Source of the DNA: an uncultured Lachnospiraceae bacterium
Lineage (GTDB): Bacteria; Bacillota; Clostridia; Lachnospirales; Lachnospiraceae
Direction of reading: 5' to 3'
DNA length: 64,000 nt
Assembly: GCA_947630805.1 (NCBI GenBank)
Contig: CANRIV010000003.1
Coordinates: 124,001 to 188,000, forward strand
Below are positions 25,582 through 34,379 of the stretch, in pieces. Every line of letters starts with the position of its first letter. Positions within the stretch are counted from its first letter, which is position 1. The notes below the pieces were generated by a model, which saw only the letters and a program-made list of their open reading frames with translations, made no database searches and was not told where the DNA came from. The position numbers and the translations under genes were made by a program.

Positions 25582-27171
25582 ATGGACTCAAAAGTAATTT
25601 TATGTTCTGTCATGTTGGTTGTTTTTTTCGCCATTATGATTTATGTAGGCTTTTATACAAGAAAACATGCGACAGACGTAAATGGATTTGTTTTAGGAGG
25701 TCGTTCTGTAGGGCCATGGCTGACCGCCTTTGCCTTTGGAACATCTTATTTTTCGGCAGTTATTTTTGTCGGATATGCAGGACAGTTCGGCTGGAATTTT
25801 GGTATGGCTGCCACCTGGGCAGGATTGGGAAATGCCTTTATCGGCTCGCTGCTTGCCTGGAATATTCTGGGAAGAAGAACAAGAGTTATGACACAGCATC
25901 TGGATGCAAAAACGATGCCGGACTTTTTCGGAAAGAGATTTCATTCTGTTCCGTTAAAAGTAGCAGCATCCGTTATTGTGTTTATTTTTCTGATTCCTTA
26001 TACTGCTTCCCTGTACAACGGTCTCTCCAGCCTGTTCGGACTTGTTTTTGATATTCCTTACTGGGTTGTAATTATCATTATGGCTGTGCTCACAGGTATT
26101 TATGTCATTGTCGGAGGCTACATGGCCACTGCCATCAATGATTTTATTCAGGGAATTATAATGCTTTTTGGAATCTGTGCAGTCATTGGCGCTGTTTTGG
26201 TAAATAATGGAGGGTTACTTTCCGCAACAAAAGAACTTGCCAAAGTAACAGGAGACGCAGGATGGCAGGGAGCCTATACGGCATTTTTAGGACCGGACCC
26301 ATTGGCATTATTGTTTGTTGTTATGCTGACTTCTCTTGGAACATGGGGACTGCCTCAGATGGTAGGAAAATTTTATGCAATAAAAAGTGAGAAAGATATT
26401 CATAAAGGAACAATTATCTCAACAGTGTTTGCGATTGTGGTAGCCGGAGGTTGTTACTTCTTAGGCGGATTTGGAAGATTATATGCTGATAAAGTTATAA
26501 TGAATCCTGCGACAGGCACACCATTGTTTGATACGGTTGTGCCGGCAATGCTTGCTACACTTCCTGCAATTATCATTGCCGTCGTTATCGTTCTTGTGCT
26601 TTCAGCCTCTATGTCTACACTTTCATCTTTGGTACTTACTTCCAGTTCTACTTTTACGCTGGATGTCATTGGACCAATGTCCAAAAAGAAAATGACGGAA
26701 AACAGACAGGTTTCCATTATGAGAATATTTATTCTTTTCTTCATTCTGGTATCCGCTGTTATTGCTGTGTTTAAAGATGCTCATCCTGAGGTAACTTTTA
26801 TTGCACAGATGATGGGAGTTTCCTGGGGCGCTCTGGCGGGAGCATTTCTTGCACCATTCCTGTACGGTTTATACTGGAAAGGCGTGACGAAGGCTGCTAC
26901 AGTTGTATGCTTTATCTGGGGCTGCGGAATTGCCATTGTTCAGCTGATTGTTACACTCGGTGGAATTGATGTGACCGGATGGGGACCAGTTCTCGGATAC
27001 ATATTTAAGTCCTCAATCAATTCGGGTGTTATTGCCATGGTAGGCGGACTTGTTATTGTTCCGATTATCAGTCTGATTACAAAGAAGCAGGATGCAAAAG
27101 AAATAGAGGAACTGTTCCAATGTTATGAAGAAAAAGTAGAAGTTCCTGCAAAATCAAGATTAAAAGATTAA
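25582..27171 (+). CDS. Sodium:solute symporter (SSS family)
   Basis: A 529-aa polytopic membrane protein with about thirteen hydrophobic segments. VLGGRSVGPWLTAFAFGTSY near residues 37-56 and the GGYMATAINDFIQGIIML segment (about residues 185-202) are SSS-family signatures. It imports an organic solute with Na+; candidates include organic acids, amino acids or pantothenate, but specificity cannot be read. The ATG at 25582 follows GGAGG; the open frame upstream to 25552 lacks a ribosome site. It lies alone, upstream of a long gap with its own terminator. Confidence 0.88.
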   Translation: MDSKVILCSVMLVVFFAIMIYVGFYTRKHATDVNGFVLGGRSVGPWLTAFAFGTSYFSAVIFVGYAGQFGWNFGMAATWAGLGNAFIGSLLAWNILGRRTRVMTQHLDAKTMPDFFGKRFHSVPLKVAASVIVFIFLIPYTASLYNGLSSLFGLVFDIPYWVVIIIMAVLTGIYVIVGGYMATAINDFIQGIIMLFGICAVIGAVLVNNGGLLSATKELAKVTGDAGWQGAYTAFLGPDPLALLFVVMLTSLGTWGLPQMVGKFYAIKSEKDIHKGTIISTVFAIVVAGGCYFLGGFGRLYADKVIMNPATGTPLFDTVVPAMLATLPAIIIAVVIVLVLSASMSTLSSLVLTSSSTFTLDVIGPMSKKKMTENRQVSIMRIFILFFILVSAVIAVFKDAHPEVTFIAQMMGVSWGALAGAFLAPFLYGLYWKGVTKAATVVCFIWGCGIAIVQLIVTLGGIDVTGWGPVLGYIFKSSINSGVIAMVGGLVIVPIISLITKKQDAKEIEELFQCYEEKVEVPAKSRLKD

Positions 27172-27204
27172 TATAGAAAAAATATAAAGAATAAAATCAA
27201 TAAG

Positions 27205-27285
27205 AAAAAGGATTTTTGCAACAATTCTTTCACTGAAAATTCCAAAGTTGTGATAAATTGCCGTGCAGAAATCCTTTTTATGTTA
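27205..27285 (+). terminator. Terminator/structured leader in the gap before iorA
   Basis: AAAAAGGATTTTTGCA (27205-27220) pairs with TGCAGAAATCCTTTTT (27264-27279) with one mismatch; a 43-base interior may fold further. It ends the symporter transcript. The rest of the 313-base gap holds the iorA promoter. Confidence 0.65.
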
Positions 27286-27336
27286 TATATCGATTTTGTT
27301 CCAAAAATGGTAAATAAGAGTAGTTGGTGTCTTTTG

Positions 27337-27365
27337 TTGACTTATAAACCGGCATAAATTATAAT
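27337..27365 (+). promoter_or_regulatory. Promoter of the iorAB locus
   Basis: TTGACT (27337-27342), 17-base spacer, TATAAT (27360-27365). No further consensus promoter or terminator is obvious until 41983, so the transcript may run about 14 kb. Confidence 0.8.
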
Positions 27366-27484
27366 AAATTTTAAAGTTTTAAAATACTGATATTATAGAA
27401 AAATTATGTGCAAAAAGAAAAATCTGAATGGACAAAAAAGCAGAGTTTTTTGAAAGGAATATTCGAGAGAGGCAGGGATAAAAA

Positions 27485-29230
27485 TTGAGTCAAAAAGTAA
27501 TTATGCTGGGGAATGAAGCGATTGCCCGTGGAGCCTATGAGGCAGGAGTAAAAGTTACATCAGCTTATCCGGGAACACCCAGCACGGAAGTGAGCGAAAA
27601 TATTGTAAAATATAAAGAAGTTTATGCAGAGTGGGCGCCGAATGAAAAGGTGGCTGCGGAAGTGGCAATCGGTGCTTCTATGGCGGGAGTACGTTCTATG
27701 ACAATGATGAAGATGGTCGGATTGAATGTGGCAGCAGACCCTCTCTATTCCGGCGCTTATATCGGAGTGAACGGCGGAATGGTCGTTGTCGTCGCAGATG
27801 ACCCGGGAATCTACAGCTCTCAGAATGAGCAGGATACCAGAATGGTAGGCCGCGCAGCAATGATACCTGTGATTGAGCCGTCTGACAGTGAAGAGGCAAG
27901 AGTATTTACGAAGAGAGCCTACGAGTTATCTGAAAAATATGATACCCCGATTATTTTAAGAACAACAACAAGACTTGCCCATTCTCAGGGACTGGTCAAT
28001 CTTGAGGAAAGAGTTGAGCCTGAGGACCGGACTTATGAGAGAAATATTGCAAAAAATGTCATGATGCCGGCAAATGCTATAAAACGTCATGTGTTTGTGG
28101 AAGAACGCTTACGGAAAATGGCAGAAGACGCCGACGGGATGGACATTAATAAAGTAGAATATAATAATACAGAAATTGGAATTATCACAAGTGGAATTCC
28201 ATATCAGTATGTGAAAGAAGTGCTTCCGGATGCTTCCGTGTTAAAACTCGGACTAGTCAATCCGCTGGCAAAAGGATTAATTCGGGAATTTGCTTCAAAA
28301 GTTGACCGGCTTATTATTGTGGAAGAACTGGAGCCGGTAATTGAGGAGCAGGTAAAAGCAATGGGAATTCCGTGTGAGGGAAAAGAATTATTTACCGTCC
28401 AGGGAGAATATAGTGCAAATATGCTGCGGGAAGCATTGCTGGGAGAAAAGGTCAAGATTGATGCTCCGGAACAGATACCGGCAAGACCACCGATTCTCTG
28501 TCCGGGCTGTCCGCACAGAAGTACATATTCTGTATTGAAAAAACTGCGAATTCATGCAGCAGGAGATATCGGCTGCTATACACTGGGAGCTGTAAATCCA
28601 TTGGGCGTAGTGGATACGACATTGTGCATGGGATCCAGCATTTCTACGCTGCACGGCATGGAGAAAGCAAAAGGAAAAGATTATATTAAAAACTGGGTTG
28701 CCGTTATCGGTGATTCTACCTTTTTACATACCGGTGTCAATTCTCTGATGAATATGGTTTATAATAAAGCTTCCGGCACAGTAATTATTTTGGACAATTC
28801 CACAACGGGAATGACCGGACATCAGGACCATCCTGCCACCGGAAAAACATTGTCCGGAGAAGAGACCAATATAATAAAGCTGGATGAATTGTGTTATGCA
28901 ATGGGAGTAAAACATGTGGAAGTCGTAGACGCTTTTGATACGAAAAGACTGGAACAGGTAATCCGCACAGAAGTGGCAAGAGACGAGGTTTCCGTCATTA
29001 TTTCCCAGTCTCCATGTGCTCTGTTGAAATCTTTCGTGCCAAAAGGAAAATGTTATACAATTCCTGAAAAATGTGTGAAATGCGGACAATGCCTGGTGTC
29101 GGGCTGTCCGGCAATGTCAAAAAATACAGACGGCACAATAAATATTGATTCCACGATGTGCAATGGATGTGGTCTGTGTATGCAAAACTGTAAGTTTGAC
29201 GCGATTGGATTAAAGAAGAGAGGAGAATAA
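27485..29230 (+). CDS. iorA: Indolepyruvate:ferredoxin oxidoreductase, alpha subunit
   Basis: A 581-aa subunit. N-terminal pyruvate:ferredoxin-type domain (residues 1-170, with VTSAYPGTPSTEVSENIVKY), middle domain II, then a thiamine-pyrophosphate domain (CPGCPHRS and IAVIGDSTFLHTGVNSL-like segment) and two C-terminal [4Fe-4S] clusters (CVKCGQCLVSGCPA and CNGCGLCMQNC). It decarboxylates aryl-2-oxo acids from Trp, Phe or Tyr to aryl-acetyl-CoA and reduces ferredoxin. The start is TTG at 27485 after AGGCAGGGA. iorB follows two bases after the stop. First gene of the long middle locus. Confidence 0.95.
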   Translation: MSQKVIMLGNEAIARGAYEAGVKVTSAYPGTPSTEVSENIVKYKEVYAEWAPNEKVAAEVAIGASMAGVRSMTMMKMVGLNVAADPLYSGAYIGVNGGMVVVVADDPGIYSSQNEQDTRMVGRAAMIPVIEPSDSEEARVFTKRAYELSEKYDTPIILRTTTRLAHSQGLVNLEERVEPEDRTYERNIAKNVMMPANAIKRHVFVEERLRKMAEDADGMDINKVEYNNTEIGIITSGIPYQYVKEVLPDASVLKLGLVNPLAKGLIREFASKVDRLIIVEELEPVIEEQVKAMGIPCEGKELFTVQGEYSANMLREALLGEKVKIDAPEQIPARPPILCPGCPHRSTYSVLKKLRIHAAGDIGCYTLGAVNPLGVVDTTLCMGSSISTLHGMEKAKGKDYIKNWVAVIGDSTFLHTGVNSLMNMVYNKASGTVIILDNSTTGMTGHQDHPATGKTLSGEETNIIKLDELCYAMGVKHVEVVDAFDTKRLEQVIRTEVARDEVSVIISQSPCALLKSFVPKGKCYTIPEKCVKCGQCLVSGCPAMSKNTDGTINIDSTMCNGCGLCMQNCKFDAIGLKKRGE

Positions 29231-29232
29231 TC

Positions 29233-29811
29233 ATGGCAGAGACAAAAAATATTATGATTGTAGGCGTAGGCGGTCAGGGTACTCTTCTTACCAGCAGAAT
29301 TTTGGGAGGCATTACTGTTGCAGCAGGATATGATGTAAAACTTTCTGAAGTGCACGGTATGGCGCAGCGTGGAGGAAGTGTTGTAACATATGTGCGCTAT
29401 GGAAAAAAAGTGGCGGAGCCTATTGTCGAGGAAGGGCAGGCGGATGTTTTGATTGCCTTTGAACGTCTGGAAGCGCTCCGGTATGCACATTTTTTGAAAA
29501 AGGACGGAGTCATTATTGTCAACGACCAGAGAATAGACCCTATGCCTGTCGTGACGGGAGCGGCAGAATATCCGAAGGATATTTTGAAAACACTAAAAGA
29601 GAAGTACCGCGTTATTGCCGTAGATGCGCAGGCGGAAGCGCTTGCCATGGGAAACTCCAGAGTGTTTAATGTGATTATTCTTGGCGTCGCAGCCAGAAGT
29701 ATGGATTTTCCAAAAGAGCAGTGGATTGAGGTAATTAAAGATACTGTTCCACCAAAAACGGTGGAGATTAATATAGCAGCGTTTGAGAGAGGTTATGAAT
29801 TGTCAGCATAA
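29233..29811 (+). CDS. iorB: Indolepyruvate:ferredoxin oxidoreductase, beta subunit
   Basis: A 192-aa gamma-type domain of 2-oxoacid oxidoreductases, with MIVGVGGQGTLLTSRILGGI at the N-terminus and EVHGMAQRGGSVVTYVRYG as the conserved core. It forms the CoA-binding part with IorA. It is tightly spaced to iorA with an AGAGGAG ribosome site, so stoichiometric expression is expected. The length is normal for the family. Confidence 0.95.
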   Translation: MAETKNIMIVGVGGQGTLLTSRILGGITVAAGYDVKLSEVHGMAQRGGSVVTYVRYGKKVAEPIVEEGQADVLIAFERLEALRYAHFLKKDGVIIVNDQRIDPMPVVTGAAEYPKDILKTLKEKYRVIAVDAQAEALAMGNSRVFNVIILGVAARSMDFPKEQWIEVIKDTVPPKTVEINIAAFERGYELSA

Positions 29812-29889
29812 AACTGAGAAGAGAGCAATAAAAATGTGAGACTGCAGATTGCTTTTGTGTACATAAATTCTTGGTAAGGAGACAGACAG

Positions 29890-30723
29890 ATGATTATTGA
29901 TATTCATACCCATACTTTTCCGGATAAAATTGCAGCAGGAGCAATTCGCTCCATGGAGGGAGATATTTTAAGGTCCCAGGGTCTGGAGGTGCATGCCCCG
30001 GGGAAAGGAACGTTTGATGATTTATCAAACAGCAGTATTATCAATGGAGTGGATTTGACGGTGGTGGCACCTGTTGCCACAAAGCCGGCGCAGGCAGAAA
30101 AAATTAACAGACTTTCCGTAGATATCAATGAAAGATGTGGTGAGACACATGTATTTTATTTTGGGGCCATTCATCCGGACTGTCAAAATTATAAGCAGAT
30201 TATTGATGATATTGTGTCCATGGATTTGCGCGCGATAAAGCTTCATCCGGATTATCAGTCCACATTTTTTGATGATGAAAAATATGTTCGGATTATAGAT
30301 TATGCGGCAGAAAAAGGACTTGGAATTTTGGTACATGCGGGAGAAGATATTGGTCTGCCGGAAGTAATACACTGTTCGCCGGACAGAATTCTTCGGGTAT
30401 TGAAACACGTCCAGCCGGAAAAACTGATTCTTGCACATATGGGAGGCTGGAGAATGTGGGATGAGGTAGAAGAAAAACTGGTAGGTCTTCCTGTATATTT
30501 TGATACGGCAGTCGTGTTAAAGAAAGATGTGCCGCATCTGGATTCGCAGCAGTTTGCAAGAATTGTGAGAAATCATGGAGTTGAAAAAATCCTTTTTGGG
30601 ACGGACAGCCCGTGGTATGACCAGGGACAAGCTCTGGAAGATTTTCGAAATGTCATGCTGACTGAGGAAGAAAACAGAAAGATATTAGGTGAAAATGCAA
30701 ATAGATTATTTAAATTTATGTAA
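29890..30723 (+). CDS. Amidohydrolase family protein (metal-dependent hydrolase)
   Basis: A 277-aa TIM-barrel enzyme of the amidohydrolase-2 class. IDIHTHTFPDK (residues 3-13) gives the HxH metal site, DLRAIKLHPDYQ the post-barrel His, ILVHAGEDIG another, LILAHMGGW the fourth, and FGTDSPWYDQG the catalytic Asp. Family members are hydrolases or decarboxylases of aromatic or amide substrates; this one could act on an aryl substrate linked to the adjacent IOR, which is inference. It follows iorB by 78 bases with a good AAGGAG site. Confidence 0.85.
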   Translation: MIIDIHTHTFPDKIAAGAIRSMEGDILRSQGLEVHAPGKGTFDDLSNSSIINGVDLTVVAPVATKPAQAEKINRLSVDINERCGETHVFYFGAIHPDCQNYKQIIDDIVSMDLRAIKLHPDYQSTFFDDEKYVRIIDYAAEKGLGILVHAGEDIGLPEVIHCSPDRILRVLKHVQPEKLILAHMGGWRMWDEVEEKLVGLPVYFDTAVVLKKDVPHLDSQQFARIVRNHGVEKILFGTDSPWYDQGQALEDFRNVMLTEEENRKILGENANRLFKFM

Positions 30724-30738
30724 ACTAGGAGAAAGAAA

Positions 30739-32373
30739 ATGCCGATTACAGAAATATTAGAGAAAAATGCAAGGGAATTCCCCGAAGATGTTGCACTTGT
30801 GGAGATTAATCCTGAGATTAAAGAAAAAAGAAGAGTGACATGGAGAGAGTACGAACTGATACAGCCGGATATTCGCCAGCAGTACCGGAGAGAAATCACA
30901 TGGCATGTATTTAATGAAAAAGCGAACAGAGTGGCAAATCTTCTTTTGAGCAGGGGAATTCAAAAAGGTGATAAGGTAGCAATTCTGTTGATGAACTGTC
31001 TGGAGTGGCTGCCTATTTATTTTGGAATATTAAAGACGGGAGCATTGGCGGTGCCTATGAATTTCCGTTTTGATGCGGAGGAAATTAAATATTGTCTGGA
31101 GCTTTCTGAGACAGATGTTTTGATTTTCGGGTCCGAATTTATTGGACGTATTGAAGAAATTGTGGATGAGATCGATGAAAAAAGAATTTTATTCTATGTG
31201 GGCGGTGACTGCCCTACGTTTGCAGAGGATTATGATAAATTGGTCTCCAACTGCTCTTCTCTGTCTCCACAAATTCCATTGACAGACCAGGATGATGCGG
31301 CAATTTATTTTTCATCGGGAACAACGGGATTCCCAAAAGCTATCTTACATAATCATGAAAGTCTGATGCATGCGGCAATCGTGGAGCAGAAGCATCACGG
31401 TCAGACAAAAGATGATGTATTTTTATGTATTCCACCACTCTATCATACCGGGGCGAAGATGCACTGGTTTGGAAGTTTTCTTACCGGAGGAAAGGCAGTA
31501 CTTCTAAAGGGCGTCACGCCGAAGACGATTATGGAGACAGTGTCCAAAGAACGATGCAGTATTGTATGGCTTCTGGTCCCTTGGGCGCAGGATATTCTTC
31601 TGGCGCTTGATCGAGGAGAACTGAAATTAGAAGATTATGAATTAAAGCAGTGGAGGCTGATGCACATTGGCGCGCAGCCGGTGCCTCAGAGTCTGATTAA
31701 ACGCTGGAAAGAATATTTTCCAAATCATCAGTATGATACGAACTATGGGCTGAGCGAGTCGATTGGTCCGGGCTGTGTGCATTTGGGTGTTGAAAATATA
31801 CATAAAGTGGGAGCAATCGGTGTTCCCGGTTATGGCTGGGAGGCAAAGATTGTGGATACTGATGGAAATGAAGTAAAGCAGGGAAGTGTTGGAGAACTGA
31901 TTGTAAAAGGTCCCGGAGTTATGACCTGCTATTACAATGATGAGAAAGCAACTTCAGAGACACTGAAAGACGGATGGCTCTACACAGGAGACATGGCCGA
32001 GGCAGATGAAGATGGATTTATTTATCTGGTAGACAGAAAGAAAGATGTCATCATCAGCGGAGGCGAAAATATTTATCCGGTGCAGATTGAAAATTTCCTG
32101 AGTAAATATCCGAAAATTAAAGATGTAGCTGTCATTGGATTGGCAGATGAGCGCCTGGGTGAAATTTCAGCTGCCATTATTGAGTTGAATCCGGAGGTAG
32201 AATGTAGCGAAGAGGAAATTAATAATTTCTGCAAAGAACTTCCAAGATACAAGCGACCAAAAAAAATAATTTTTGCGAAAGTACCAAGAAATGCTACCGG
32301 TAAAATCGAGAAGCCAAAACTTCGTGAAATTTATCATAGTAAAAATCTGGTAGACGCCCAAAACCGGGGATAG
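30739..32373 (+). CDS. AMP-dependent acyl-CoA synthetase/ligase (acid-thiol ligase)
   Basis: A 544-aa ANL-superfamily enzyme. Motif A3 YFSSGTTGFPKAILHNHE (about residues 190-207), NYGLSESIGPG (A5), GWLYTGDMAEADEDGFIYL (A7), DRKKDVIISGGENIYPVQIE (A8) and the A10 lysine in NATGKIEKPKL are all intact. It activates a carboxylic acid as acyl-AMP and then acyl-CoA. Beside iorAB the acid may be arylacetate or a related compound, but specificity cannot be read. It follows the amidohydrolase by 15 bases. A second ANL enzyme lies at 35795. Confidence 0.9.
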   Translation: MPITEILEKNAREFPEDVALVEINPEIKEKRRVTWREYELIQPDIRQQYRREITWHVFNEKANRVANLLLSRGIQKGDKVAILLMNCLEWLPIYFGILKTGALAVPMNFRFDAEEIKYCLELSETDVLIFGSEFIGRIEEIVDEIDEKRILFYVGGDCPTFAEDYDKLVSNCSSLSPQIPLTDQDDAAIYFSSGTTGFPKAILHNHESLMHAAIVEQKHHGQTKDDVFLCIPPLYHTGAKMHWFGSFLTGGKAVLLKGVTPKTIMETVSKERCSIVWLLVPWAQDILLALDRGELKLEDYELKQWRLMHIGAQPVPQSLIKRWKEYFPNHQYDTNYGLSESIGPGCVHLGVENIHKVGAIGVPGYGWEAKIVDTDGNEVKQGSVGELIVKGPGVMTCYYNDEKATSETLKDGWLYTGDMAEADEDGFIYLVDRKKDVIISGGENIYPVQIENFLSKYPKIKDVAVIGLADERLGEISAAIIELNPEVECSEEEINNFCKELPRYKRPKKIIFAKVPRNATGKIEKPKLREIYHSKNLVDAQNRG

Positions 32374-32432
32374 GAGTAATGCAATCCAAGAGATTATTAA
32401 AATAGGGAAAATTAAATTTATAAGGAGAGACC

Positions 32433-33389
32433 ATGGAATATTTTACTTTATCAAATGGAATGAAAATCCCTGCCATCGGGTATGGGTGCGGATCCGTTAA
32501 AAGAATATCGGACAGCGGCATTGTATGGATTTTATATAAAGCGCTGAAAGAGAAAGTGAAAAAAACGATAGATCCGGAATTTAGAGAGAATAACCGTTAT
32601 TGGGTATTGCACGACTGGAAAAAAGAACGGGAAGTGCCAAAAATCATCGAGGGGGGGTTACAGGACGAAGTAAGGCTGTTTGATACGGCAAGAGCGTATT
32701 CGTACAGCGAAAGAGTATTGGGAAATGTAATTCAAAAGAGCCATGTTGCCCGGGAGGATTTGTTTATTATCACAAAGCTCACAAATTATGCGCAGAGAAC
32801 GCATACGGTAAAAGAGAGTTTTGAAGAATCCTTGAAGGAATTAAATCTGGATTATGTAGATTTATATCTGATGCACTGGCCTCAGACAGAAACTTATCTG
32901 GAAAGCTGGAAAATAATGGAAGAAATATGCCGGTCGGGAAAAGCGAAAGCGATTGGCGTATGTAACTGCCATCCACATCATCTGGAGGAAATCATGAAGA
33001 TTGCTGAAATTCCTCCGGTAGTCAATGAGATAGAATGTCATCCTTATTTACAGCAGAAAGAAGTACGTAAATACTGTAAGGAAAAGGGAATACAGGTTAT
33101 TGCCCACACGCCTACCGGAAGGATAAAGTTTTCGGAGCTGAAAGCAAACCCGGAGATTGACGCAATCTGTCAAAAGTACTCTATTAGTATTGCGCAGTTA
33201 ATTATGCGCTGGCATTATCAGTTGGGAAATATACCTATTCCCAACACAACCAATAAAAAACATCTGAAAAATAACATGGATATCTGGGGATTTTCTCTGG
33301 ATGACGAGGAGATGGCTTCTATAGAAAAATTGGATTGTGGAAAACGCATGTGGCCGGATCCGGACCATTGTGATTTCAGCCAGTGGTAA
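32433..33389 (+). CDS. Aldo/keto reductase with N-terminal insertion
   Basis: A 318-aa NAD(P)H reductase. The AKR tetrad is complete: Asp84 and Tyr89 (FDTARAYS), Lys115 (ITKL) and His148 (LMHWP). Between the first strand (GMKIPAIGYG) and the catalytic Asp there are about 45 extra residues (21-65, WILYKALKEKVKKTIDPEF) not found in standard AKRs. The same insertion exists in the AKR domain of the fusion at 39985-41907. A run of seven G at 32651-32657 encodes E73-G74-G75, just upstream of the catalytic Asp; slippage there would truncate the enzyme. Role in the locus unknown. Confidence 0.88.
   Translation: MEYFTLSNGMKIPAIGYGCGSVKRISDSGIVWILYKALKEKVKKTIDPEFRENNRYWVLHDWKKEREVPKIIEGGLQDEVRLFDTARAYSYSERVLGNVIQKSHVAREDLFIITKLTNYAQRTHTVKESFEESLKELNLDYVDLYLMHWPQTETYLESWKIMEEICRSGKAKAIGVCNCHPHHLEEIMKIAEIPPVVNEIECHPYLQQKEVRKYCKEKGIQVIAHTPTGRIKFSELKANPEIDAICQKYSISIAQLIMRWHYQLGNIPIPNTTNKKHLKNNMDIWGFSLDDEEMASIEKLDCGKRMWPDPDHCDFSQW
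32651..32657 (+). repeat. G7 homopolymer within the aldo/keto reductase gene
   Basis: Seven consecutive G in codons 73-75; candidate slipped-strand site. The frame is open (ON) in this sequence. Confidence 0.7.
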
Positions 33390-33426
33390 TTTGAACAGTG
33401 CAAAATCGAAAGGAAAAAAGAACAGA

Positions 33427-34095
33427 ATGAAATTAATAAGAAAAATAATAAATAGGTTAAGTTACCTGCATCAGATTGACAAACATAAATATATTTATTA
33501 TAACTTTTTGTGCAAACGTATCATAAAGGGAAAAGGCTGCAAAATCGTACCATACAAGGGTACCAGAATTCAAATTGCAAAGACAGCAAGAATTGTAATG
33601 CACAGCGGAACATTGCATTTGAACAGTAACAAAATTAAAGGCTCAAAAGCAGAGTGTCTTGTTCTGCTCAGAGAAAATGCAGTCTGGGAAATTAACGGAG
33701 TCGTTAGTTTGTATTATGGCGCCGGCGTTCAGGTCCACAATGATGCGAAGCTTGTGATGCAGAGTGCATATATGAATACAGGAAGCCTGATTATCTGTGG
33801 GTATAAAATCACAGCGGGACAGGAGTTATCCATGGCAAGAATGGCATTTATTCTGGATGATGACCATCATCCGATTTATAATGCAGAAAATGTAAGAATC
33901 AATGAGCCAAAAGAAATTGTTATTGGCGATAATGTATGGCTGGGAATGAAGAGTACTGTGTTAAAAGGTGCAGAAATCGGCAATCAATGTGTAATTGGAG
34001 CAAACTGCCTCGTGGCATCTAACATACCGGATCATATGATGGTGGGAACAGCACCTGCCAGACCGGCGATGAAAGATATTCACTGGGAAAGATAA
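33427..34095 (+). CDS. Hexapeptide-repeat acyltransferase
   Basis: A 222-aa left-handed beta-helix transferase. The C-terminal third has the acyltransferase site IVIGDNVWLGMKSTVLKGAE and IGNQCVIGANCLVAS, with a likely catalytic His in LDDDHHPIYN. The N-terminal ~45 residues are basic and helical (LIRKIINRLSYLHQIDKHKY). It resembles WbbJ/maltose-acetyltransferase-type O-acyltransferases that modify sugars. The acyl donor could be acyl-CoA or the acyl carrier protein encoded next. The ATG at 33427 follows AAAGGAA; the open frame upstream overlaps the reductase gene and lacks a ribosome site. Confidence 0.85.
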   Translation: MKLIRKIINRLSYLHQIDKHKYIYYNFLCKRIIKGKGCKIVPYKGTRIQIAKTARIVMHSGTLHLNSNKIKGSKAECLVLLRENAVWEINGVVSLYYGAGVQVHNDAKLVMQSAYMNTGSLIICGYKITAGQELSMARMAFILDDDHHPIYNAENVRINEPKEIVIGDNVWLGMKSTVLKGAEIGNQCVIGANCLVASNIPDHMMVGTAPARPAMKDIHWER

Positions 34096-34133
34096 TCCAG
34101 AAAATATATAATAAAACGAGAAGGGAGTAAGTT

Positions 34134-34373
34134 GTGGATATTGAAAAGAGATTAGACGAAATTTTGAGAGAGACATTACTGCTGGATGATGATGTGGTAA
34201 TTACCGGTGATATGGCTCCGGGAAAAACAGATAACTGGAATTCCTTGCAGAACATGGAACTGATTTCAAGAATCGAAGAGGAGTTTCAGATAGAATTTGA
34301 ATTTGATGAACTGATGGAATTTGATAACTGGGCAAAGATAAAACAGGTTGTTCTGGAAAAAAAAGGAGTTTAA
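34134..34373 (+). CDS. Acyl carrier protein
   Basis: A 79-aa four-helix carrier protein. The phosphopantetheine site is the Ser in TDNWNSLQNMELISRIEEEF (NSL in place of the usual DSL). Very acidic, as expected. The start is GTG at 34134 after AAGGGAG. A stand-alone ACP between an acyltransferase and an adenylate-forming enzyme, outside fatty-acid synthesis genes, points to carrier-bound intermediates; the layout recalls DltC, although the ligase and transferase differ. A phosphopantetheinyl transferase is not in the window. Confidence 0.87.
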   Translation: MDIEKRLDEILRETLLLDDDVVITGDMAPGKTDNWNSLQNMELISRIEEEFQIEFEFDELMEFDNWAKIKQVVLEKKGV

Positions 34374-34379
34374 GATAAA

